From Ectopseudomonas mendocina (lineage in GTDB: Bacteria > Pseudomonadota > Gammaproteobacteria > Pseudomonadales > Pseudomonadaceae): DNA of 64,000 bases. The notes below the pieces were generated by a model, which was given only the letters and a program-made list of their open reading frames with translations, ran no database searches and was not told the DNA's origin. Numbering within the stretch: position 1 is the first letter of the stretch; each line of letters opens with the position of its first letter. The stretch lies in the NCBI RefSeq assembly GCF_007049795.1, contig NZ_SCFY01000008.1:62001-126000 (forward strand), given 5' to 3'. Of this stretch, positions 57,892 to 64,000 are shown one piece after another. A program made the translations under genes and the position numbers.

Positions 57892-58344
57892 ATGATGTTG
57901 CGTAACGCTGCTCTAATCGCTCTGCTCGGCCTGGCCAGCACCCCGCTGCTCGCTGCCGAATGCTCGGTGGATGTCGAATCGACCGACCAGATGACCTTCA
58001 ACACCCAAGCCATCTCTGTCAGCAAGAGCTGCAAGACCTTTACCGTCAACCTCAAGCACACCGGCTCGCTGCCCAAGACCGCCATGGGCCACAACTGGGT
58101 GCTGAGCAAGACCGCCGACATGCCCGGTATCGCCACCGACGGCATTCCCGCCGGCCCGGACGCCAGTTACCTCAAGGCCGGCGACGAGCGCGTGATCGCT
58201 CATACCGACCTGATCGGCGGCGGCGAGAGCACCTCGGTGACCTTCGACGTGAGCAAACTGGCCGCTGGTGAGGACTACAGCTTCTTCTGCTCCTTCCCCG
58301 GTCACTACTCGATGATGAAAGGCAGCGTGAAGCTGGTCGACTGA
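57892..58344 (+). CDS. azu: Azurin
   Basis: A 150-residue periplasmic blue copper protein carrying electrons, in denitrification and stress respiration. The signal peptide ends at [11 protein letters not shown]. Copper ligands lie in GHNWV (His) and [11 protein letters not shown] (Cys, His, Met), and the disulphide cysteines are C-S-V-D at the mature N-terminus and KSCKTF. GGAGGA precedes the ATG at 57892. I see no clear ANR box. It is convergent with the transglutaminase gene. Confidence 0.96.
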   Translation: MMLRNAALIALLGLASTPLLAAECSVDVESTDQMTFNTQAISVSKSCKTFTVNLKHTGSLPKTAMGHNWVLSKTADMPGIATDGIPAGPDASYLKAGDERVIAHTDLIGGGESTSVTFDVSKLAAGEDYSFFCSFPGHYSMMKGSVKLVD

Positions 58345-58353
58345 GTCATTTCC

Positions 58354-58373
58354 AGGGCTTCAAGCGAAGCCCT
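58354..58373. terminator. Hairpin between convergent azu and transglutaminase genes
   Basis: AGGGCTTC and GAAGCCCT pair around AAGC. The T tract is weak, but position between convergent genes fits a bidirectional terminator. Confidence 0.6.
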
Positions 58374-58382
58374 TCATCCCAT

Positions 58383-59276
58383 CTATCCGAGCGGCAGCAC
58401 CGTGACCTCCACTTCCGGGTCATGGCTGCCGCCCCCCAGGATCACCCCACGCAGCGGCGACACATCGGAGAAATCCCGGCCCCAGGCCAGAGTGATGTGC
58501 TCCAGCGCCGGCCGTACGTTATTGGTCGGGTCGAAATCCACCCAACCCTGACGCGGACAGTACAGCGAGATCCAGGCATGCGAGGCATCCGCACCGATCA
58601 GCCGTGGTTGGCCGGGTGGCGGCTGGGTCAGCAGGTAACCGCTGACATAGCGGGCCGCCAGGCCGCGCGAACGCAGGCAGGCAAGCATCAGGTGGGCGAA
58701 GTCCTGGCAGACGCCGCGTTTTTCTTCCAGCACCTGCAGCAGTGGCGTAGCCACCTGAGTGGCGCCGGCATCGAAACTGAATTCCTCGAAGATCTTCTGC
58801 ATCAGCGCCTGGCACGCCTGCAGCAGCGGGCGCTCCGGCGTGAAGCAATCGTCGCCGTAGTCGGCGAAGACCTGCTTGAGACGCACGTAGGGCGACTCGA
58901 AACGGTAGCGTGCCGCCTCCAGCAGCGCTGGCGCCATCGGCTTGCCGCTGTAGCTGAGGGCAGCGCAGGCCGCCTCCCAGCTCGGCGAATCATCGAGATC
59001 CAGTGGCGCACGTGCCAGCACCTCGATGCGCAAGCGCGCACTAACGCTGAGCTGCTCGTGCGGGCGCTCGAACACCAGGCGCGTCAGCGGGTTGCCGAAC
59101 ACATCCAGTCCGTCACGGCGCTGGCAGGGCTGTGGGTCGATGCGCAGTTCCTGTTCGTGGCAGCGCTGCCAGGGGCATTCGCGCGGCCACAGGTGCGCCA
59201 GTTGCTGGGCCAGGGAAACCGGCGCCGAGTAACGATAATGGGTGTCGTGGAGAACCTGATACAACGCGCTGCTCAT
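58383..59276 (-). CDS. Transglutaminase-like cysteine protease family protein
   Basis: A 297-residue protein with an N-terminal bacterial transglutaminase-like domain (about 4-80) and a catalytic core: C190 (RGVCQDFAHL), H233 (GADASHAWISL) and D249 (WVDFDP). It lies 4 bases inside the stop of the ATP-grasp gene. In known gene neighbourhoods such proteins act with a circularly permuted ATP-grasp and alpha-E domain, predicted to make or trim a peptide. Precise chemistry unknown. Confidence 0.85.
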   Translation of the reverse strand: MSSALYQVLHDTHYRYSAPVSLAQQLAHLWPRECPWQRCHEQELRIDPQPCQRRDGLDVFGNPLTRLVFERPHEQLSVSARLRIEVLARAPLDLDDSPSWEAACAALSYSGKPMAPALLEAARYRFESPYVRLKQVFADYGDDCFTPERPLLQACQALMQKIFEEFSFDAGATQVATPLLQVLEEKRGVCQDFAHLMLACLRSRGLAARYVSGYLLTQPPPGQPRLIGADASHAWISLYCPRQGWVDFDPTNNVRPALEHITLAWGRDFSDVSPLRGVILGGGSHDPEVEVTVLPLG

Positions 59277-61759
59277 GAGGATTGCGTCCGCTGACTGACA
59301 TCGACATGGGCGAAGAAACGCAGCCCGAGGTGATCGGAGACCGCGCCGGCAGCCTCGCTGATGGCCACCAGCAAATCGGCCAGACCTTCGAGCACCGCCC
59401 GGGTGCTGCCAGGGCCGAACAGCGGGTTCTCCAGGCTGGCCAGGCTGAAGGCGGTGAGCTGCTGTTCCAGATAGACCAGGTAGCGCTCGGCCGGCAGTTC
59501 GAAACGCTCATTGAGCCCTTCCAGCGAACGTAGCAAGGTGCGCATCTGGAAAATCACGGCGTGCGGGTTCTGTTCATCGAGCAACAGCAGGTCGAGCACC
59601 GGAATCAACTGCGCCGAAGCCAGGTAACGGGTGCGGTAGGTGATGCTGCTGTTGCCCAGCTCCAGCAACCATTCCAGCGCCGACTGGTCGGTGGCCGAGC
59701 CGCTGCGCAGGAAGCCGGCGAAGCTGTCGCAAAGAAACTGCAAGCGCTCGATGTAACGACCGAGCATGAGGAAGCGCCAGCCGTCGTCGCGCGTCATGTC
59801 ATCGAGGGCAAAGCCCGACAGCGCCGCCAGCGACATCAGCAGGCGGTTGAGGAAATCCAGCAGCTCGCCGAAGTCGGCCGGCTGGCCTTCGAGCAACTGC
59901 GCCTCGCGCTGCAGTTCCACCAGCGCCTGCCAGTTGGCCTGGGACAGCTTGCCGCGCACACTGCCAGCGGCCCACTGCAAGCGCTGCAGATTGGAGCGCA
60001 GGCTGGCCGGCCAGTCGCTACCGAGCAACGCCTGCAACAGACGCTCCGCCAGTTCGCCCTCCTCGGGATCTGCCAGCAGGCCCAATTCCTGCGCCAGCGC
60101 CAGCGCGCTCTGCAGCGCCTGTGGGTCGTCATCGTCATCGACGTAGCGCGCCAGCATGATGCGCAGCAGGCGCGCATTGCCCTCGCAGCGCTCGGCATAA
60201 CGACCGAACCAGTACAGGTTCTCCACCACGCGTGAAGGCAGGAAGGGGTCGCTGCGTACCAGGTCGGCGGTGCCGAGCGTGCGTTGCGTCTGCCAGGGCT
60301 CGCCGCCACTCTGCCGTGTGCCGAGCACCCAGGTATCCTTGCTCGCCCCGCCGCGCTGCATCGACACGACCTCGGCATCGGCCTCGGCGGCCACACGCGT
60401 CAGGCCACCCGGCATCACTCGATAGCCATCGGCGCTGGCCACGGCGAACACGCGCATGCCGATGGCCCGCGGCTGCAAACCGCTGCCGTCCCACACCGGC
60501 GCCTGCGACAGCTTGGCCCGCGCCTGCGCGACATAGGCGTAGGGACGTGCCTGCAAGCGCTCGGCCAGCTTGGCGCGCTGCGCCTCGTCCAGGCCACGGC
60601 CGAACACCGGATTGAAGCTCTGCGAGGGGAAGGCCGGACGCACCAGCAACTGGTCGAGTTTCTCCAGCGCCTCGTCCAGTACCGGCGGCTCGCCGCACCA
60701 CCAGCTGGCTATGGATGGCAGCAGCAGTTCCTCGCCCAACAGGTGCTCGCTGATCGCCGGCAAAAAGCCGGGCAGGCCGGGGGATTCCAGCACGCCGCTG
60801 CCCAGGGCATTGGCCACCAGCACGCGGCCGCGGCGCACCGCCTCGAGCAGGCCAGGCACGCCAAGGGCCGAGTCGGTGCGCAGCTCCAGCGGGTCGCAGT
60901 AGTCATCGTCGAGGCGGCGCAACACCGCATGCACGCGGCGCAGGCCGGCCAGGGTCTTGAGGTAGAGGGTGGCATCGCGCACGGTCAGGTCGCTGCCTTC
61001 GACCAGTGGATAACCGAGCTGGCGCGCCAGGTACAGGTGCTCGAAATAGCTTTCGTTGAAGCGCCCCGGCGTCAGCAGTACCACCAGCGGCGTCTCGCCG
61101 CCACTCGGCGCCTGGCGTGCCAGGGTGTCCTGCAAGGTGCGGAAGAAACCGGCCAGGTACTGCACGCGCAGGTCGCGGTACAGCTCGGGGAAGGCGCGGG
61201 AGACGATCTGCCGGTTCTCCAGCGCGTATCCGGCACCGGAGGGTGCCTGGGTGCGGTCGGCGGTGACCCACCAACGGCCGTCCGGCGCCCGGGCCAGATC
61301 CACTGCGTACAGGTGCAGCCAGGTGCCGCCCGGCGCCTGCATGCCCTGGCAGGGCCAGAGGAAATTGTTGTGGCCGAACACCAGTTCGGTCGGCAGCAAG
61401 CCTTCAGCGATCAGCTTCTGCGGGCCGTAGAGATCAGCCAGCACGCGATTGAGCAGGGTCGCGCGCTGAGCCACGCCTGCGGCGATCTGCTGCCACTCGT
61501 CCGCCGGGATCGGATTGGGCAGCAGATCCAGCTCCCACGGGCGATCCGCACCTTCCGGGTCGGCGTAGACGTTGTAGGTGACGCCGTTTTCCTGGATCTG
61601 CCGGGCCAGCATCGCCTCGCGCTGCGCCAGGTGTTCCGGACGGCTGCGCGCCAGTTGCTCGTACAGGCGGCGCCAGTGCGGGCGCACGTTGCCCTTGGCG
61701 TCGAGCAGTTCGTGGTAGGCCCCGGCAGGGGGCGGGTAATCGGCTAACAGGTCGTGCAT
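59273..61759 (-). CDS. Circularly permuted ATP-grasp / alpha-E fusion protein
   Basis: An 828-residue fusion. The N-terminal part (about 1-470) is the CP-ATP-grasp (DUF404/407) ligase: GVTYNVYADPEGADRPWELD, WVTADRTQAPSGAGYALENR, VLLTPGRFNESYFEHLYLAR and NALGSGVLESPGLPGFLPAI. The remainder (about 510-828) is the helical alpha-E domain (DUF403), beginning SRVVENLYWFGRYAERCE. The ATP-grasp probably forms a peptide bond. It overlaps the transglutaminase gene by 4 bases. The ATG at 61759 is used. Confidence 0.85.
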   Translation of the reverse strand: MHDLLADYPPPAGAYHELLDAKGNVRPHWRRLYEQLARSRPEHLAQREAMLARQIQENGVTYNVYADPEGADRPWELDLLPNPIPADEWQQIAAGVAQRATLLNRVLADLYGPQKLIAEGLLPTELVFGHNNFLWPCQGMQAPGGTWLHLYAVDLARAPDGRWWVTADRTQAPSGAGYALENRQIVSRAFPELYRDLRVQYLAGFFRTLQDTLARQAPSGGETPLVVLLTPGRFNESYFEHLYLARQLGYPLVEGSDLTVRDATLYLKTLAGLRRVHAVLRRLDDDYCDPLELRTDSALGVPGLLEAVRRGRVLVANALGSGVLESPGLPGFLPAISEHLLGEELLLPSIASWWCGEPPVLDEALEKLDQLLVRPAFPSQSFNPVFGRGLDEAQRAKLAERLQARPYAYVAQARAKLSQAPVWDGSGLQPRAIGMRVFAVASADGYRVMPGGLTRVAAEADAEVVSMQRGGASKDTWVLGTRQSGGEPWQTQRTLGTADLVRSDPFLPSRVVENLYWFGRYAERCEGNARLLRIMLARYVDDDDDPQALQSALALAQELGLLADPEEGELAERLLQALLGSDWPASLRSNLQRLQWAAGSVRGKLSQANWQALVELQREAQLLEGQPADFGELLDFLNRLLMSLAALSGFALDDMTRDDGWRFLMLGRYIERLQFLCDSFAGFLRSGSATDQSALEWLLELGNSSITYRTRYLASAQLIPVLDLLLLDEQNPHAVIFQMRTLLRSLEGLNERFELPAERYLVYLEQQLTAFSLASLENPLFGPGSTRAVLEGLADLLVAISEAAGAVSDHLGLRFFAHVDVSQRTQSS

Positions 61760-61797
61760 GGCAAGCTCGGCAGTGGCAAGGCGGTGCGGCTTTAAGC

Positions 61798-61903
61798 TCC
61801 CCTCTCCCATTTATGGGAGAGGGGCCGGGGGAGAGGGCTGAAAACAGTGCGAAGTCGCCCACTCTCCCCTCTCCCTAACCCTCTCCCCAGAGGGGCGAGG
61901 GGA
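61798..61903. repeat. CCCTCTCCC-family repeats between the ATP-grasp and DUF2126 genes
   Basis: Two elements: CCCCTCTCCCATTTATGGG with arm GAGAGGGGCCGGGGGAGAGG, then CTCCCCTCTCCCTAACCCTC with arm GAGGGGCGAGGGG. They lie between the two cotranscribed genes. Confidence 0.7.
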
Positions 61904-61942
61904 CTGATCGCGTTAGCCGACACTCAGGTGAGCAACATGTCG

Positions 61943-64000
61943 TCAAACGCGACGCAGATCCAGGGTCATCGGCAGTTCATTATTATCTATCGGCTGCAAG
62001 ACTGGGCGCTTGCCTGGGCTGTGGCCCAGGCGGAAGAAGCGCGCCAGGCGCCGGCTCTCGGCCTCGTAGGCATTGACCGGCAGGCTGTCGTAGTTGCGAC
62101 CGCCCGGATGCGCGACATGGTACTGGCAACCACCCAGCGAGCGCTGCATCCAGGTGTCGACGAGGTCGAATACCAGTGGTGCATGCACGCCGATGGTCGG
62201 TTGCAGGCAGCTGGCCGGCTGCCAGGCGCGGAAACGCACGCCACCGACGAACTCGCCGACCTTGCCGGTCGGCCGCAACGGCACCGGCACGCCGTTGCAA
62301 GTCAACACATAGCGATCCGGGGCCATGCCGTTCACCTTCAGCTGCAGCCGCTCCAGGGACGAGTCGACGTAGCGTACGGTGCCACCGACCGCCCCCTCCT
62401 CACCCAGCACGTGCCAAGGCTCCAGCGCCTGGCGCACTTCCAGGTCGATACCCTTGACCATGAAGTCGCCGGCCTTGGGAAAGCGGAACTCCAGATGCGG
62501 GGCGAACCATTCGCTGCGTAGGCGATAGCCAAAGGCACCCAGTTCCTGCAGCACATCGGCGAAGTCCTGCTCGATGAAATGCGGTAGCAGGTAACGGTCG
62601 TGCAACTCGGTGCCCCAACGCACCAGCTTCGCCGGCCGATAGGGCTCCTGCCAGAAGCGCGCGATCAGCGCACGCAGCAGCAGTTGCTGAGCCAGACTCA
62701 TCTGCGCATGCGGTGGCATCTCGAAGGCACGCAGCTCGAGCAGGCCGAGTCGGCCGCTGGCCGAATCCGGCGAGTACAGTTTGTCGATGCAGAACTCGGC
62801 GCGGTGAGTGTTGCCGGTAACGTCCACCAGCAGGTTACGCAGCAGGCGGTCGACCAGCCACGGCGGACAATCACGGCCCGGCTCGGGCATCTGCGCGAAG
62901 GCGATCTCCAGCTCGTACAAGGCATCGTTGCGCGCTTCATCCACACGCGGCGCCTGCGAGGTCGGGCCGATGAACAGACCGCTGAACAGATAGGACAGCG
63001 ACGGGTGGTTGTGCCAATAGCTGATCAGGCTACGCAGCAGATCGGGACGGCGCAGAAAGGGCGAATCCCCCGGCGTCGCCCCGCCGAGGACGAAGTGGTT
63101 ACCGCCGCCGGTGCCGGTGTGGCGTCCGTCGATCATGAATTTCTCGCTGGACAGACGCGACTGCCGCGCCGCCTCGTAGAGAAATTCGCAGCGCTCGACC
63201 AGCTCATCCCAACTGGCGGCCGGGTGGATGTTGACCTCGATCACGCCCGGGTCGGGGGTAACGCGGAAATACTGTAGACGCGGGTCCAGCGGCGGCTCGT
63301 AGCCCTCCATCAGCACCGGGCAGTTCAACTCGGCCGCCACCGCCTCGATGGCCGCGACCAGCTCCAGATAGTCCTCCAGATGCGCCAACGGCGGCATGAA
63401 CAGATACAGCCGGCCCTCGCGCGGTTCGGCGCACAGCGCGGTACGCACGATACCGGCCGCCGACTGCCCGCTGGCCGGGCGCGCACTCTGCACGTTGGCA
63501 CTGGCGCCACGCCAGACACCGCGCAGCTGACGCTGGATCTGCGCCGGACTGGGCAACGGCGGCAACGCCTGGCTGGGGTCGACCGGATTGACGTAAGGGT
63601 AGTCGGCCTGACTGACCCAGGGCATGGAATCCAGCGGCAGCCGATAGCCCAGCGCCGAGTCGCCCGGCAACAGACGGCAATGCTCGTCACGCAGGAACCA
63701 GCGCCCACTCTGCCAGCCTTCGCCGACCACCTGACGCGCCAACGGCAACACGTGGCCAACCACCGAGTCGAGCCCTTGATCGAACACCTTGCGCAGGCGC
63801 TCGCGCTCCAGCGGGTCGCTCAGACGTGGGTCATCCGGGGTGACGTTGTCCGGCAGCTTGCGCTCGCGCCACAGGTAGTAGAACCAGTCTTCATAGGCTG
63901 GGAAGACGTTGCCGCCATCCACACCCAAACGCTCGGCCAGGGCGGCGAGGAAGCGCTCGGCGGTTGCGGCGGTGGCGCCATAGCCGCGCTTCTCGTCGGC
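61943..64000 (-). CDS. DUF2126 transglutaminase-family protein (N-terminus outside window)
   Basis: The frame is open to the window edge, giving 685 C-terminal residues of a DUF2126 protein; full members have about 1100 residues with an N-terminal transglutaminase domain that would lie beyond base 64000. Visible signatures are GVDGGNVFPAYEDWFYYLW, DGRHTGTGGGNHFVLGGATP and YKLRKLGFAP-type C-terminal region (RLRSEWFAPHLEFRFP). It is the upstream gene of the transglutaminase / ATP-grasp cluster and probably supplies a second peptide-modifying activity. Strand and frame are certain. Confidence 0.85.
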   Translation of the reverse strand, partial: ADEKRGYGATAATAERFLAALAERLGVDGGNVFPAYEDWFYYLWRERKLPDNVTPDDPRLSDPLERERLRKVFDQGLDSVVGHVLPLARQVVGEGWQSGRWFLRDEHCRLLPGDSALGYRLPLDSMPWVSQADYPYVNPVDPSQALPPLPSPAQIQRQLRGVWRGASANVQSARPASGQSAAGIVRTALCAEPREGRLYLFMPPLAHLEDYLELVAAIEAVAAELNCPVLMEGYEPPLDPRLQYFRVTPDPGVIEVNIHPAASWDELVERCEFLYEAARQSRLSSEKFMIDGRHTGTGGGNHFVLGGATPGDSPFLRRPDLLRSLISYWHNHPSLSYLFSGLFIGPTSQAPRVDEARNDALYELEIAFAQMPEPGRDCPPWLVDRLLRNLLVDVTGNTHRAEFCIDKLYSPDSASGRLGLLELRAFEMPPHAQMSLAQQLLLRALIARFWQEPYRPAKLVRWGTELHDRYLLPHFIEQDFADVLQELGAFGYRLRSEWFAPHLEFRFPKAGDFMVKGIDLEVRQALEPWHVLGEEGAVGGTVRYVDSSLERLQLKVNGMAPDRYVLTCNGVPVPLRPTGKVGEFVGGVRFRAWQPASCLQPTIGVHAPLVFDLVDTWMQRSLGGCQYHVAHPGGRNYDSLPVNAYEAESRRLARFFRLGHSPGKRPVLQPIDNNELPMTLDLRRV

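Noticed and set aside
60284-61747. 487-codon plus-strand frame opposite the ATP-grasp gene
   Set aside because: Antisense shadow of a conserved gene; no start signals.

Overview
This is a GC-rich gammaproteobacterial chromosome segment that reads as Pseudomonas, most likely the P. mendocina / P. oleovorans (Ectopseudomonas) branch. The evidence is the gene order fis-purH-purD-retS, then urea transporter and urease, then desB-desC-desT, ureE-F-G and azurin with a LOG-family gene. As I recall, P. aeruginosa has the same order around PA4853-PA4923. The species is inference; no rRNA or marker gene is present. No tRNA, rRNA, CRISPR array, prophage or classical insertion sequence was seen.

Layout. 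1-6.3 kb: end of fis with a terminator, purine genes purH and purD, and the hybrid sensor kinase retS. 6.4-13.4 kb: a MarC-type membrane protein and the complete urea ABC transporter urtABCDE. 13.5-22.5 kb: a class II aldolase, a class III aminotransferase, a MocR-type regulator, a four-gene polar amino acid ABC transporter, a short-chain dehydrogenase and a TauE/SafE permease. 22.7-26.6 kb: ureD-ureA-GNAT-ureB-ureC. 26.6-37.4 kb: a REP-associated transposase (RAYT) boxed in by REP hairpins, then hemerythrin, DksA-like, oxaloacetate decarboxylase, a lone GspF-like protein, three orphan periplasmic binding proteins, several membrane proteins and an Hsp70-like protein. 37.5-44.8 kb: an apparent amine or amino-alcohol catabolic set (Fe-alcohol dehydrogenase, aldehyde dehydrogenase, glutamine-synthetase-like ligase, TRAP transporter). 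45-50.9 kb: hydrolase, AEC transporter, a secreted protein made of 16-residue tandem repeats, and the desBC/desT unsaturated fatty acid system. 51-53.5 kb: ureEFG and a HupE/UreJ nickel permease. 53.6-58.3 kb: a glycerophosphodiester phosphodiesterase with a frameshifted N-terminus, LysE exporter, LOG hydrolase, DUF808 protein and azurin. 58.4-64 kb: a transglutaminase / circularly permuted ATP-grasp with alpha-E / DUF2126 cluster, the last gene running off the window.

How it works together. Urea uptake (urt), urease structural subunits (ureABC) and nickel-loading accessory proteins (ureDEFG, HupE) lie in three transcription units spread over 45 kb. Each unit is preceded by a good sigma-54 (-24/-12) promoter match and by full or partial NtrC-type GCACC-N5-GGTGC boxes, so they look like one nitrogen-limitation regulon. 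Outside the genes, the window is rich in short palindromic repeats that almost all begin with GTAG, the tetranucleotide used by RAYT transposases, plus a CCCTCTCCC palindrome family. Consensus DnaA boxes recur in several intergenic stretches between 50.9 and 57.8 kb.
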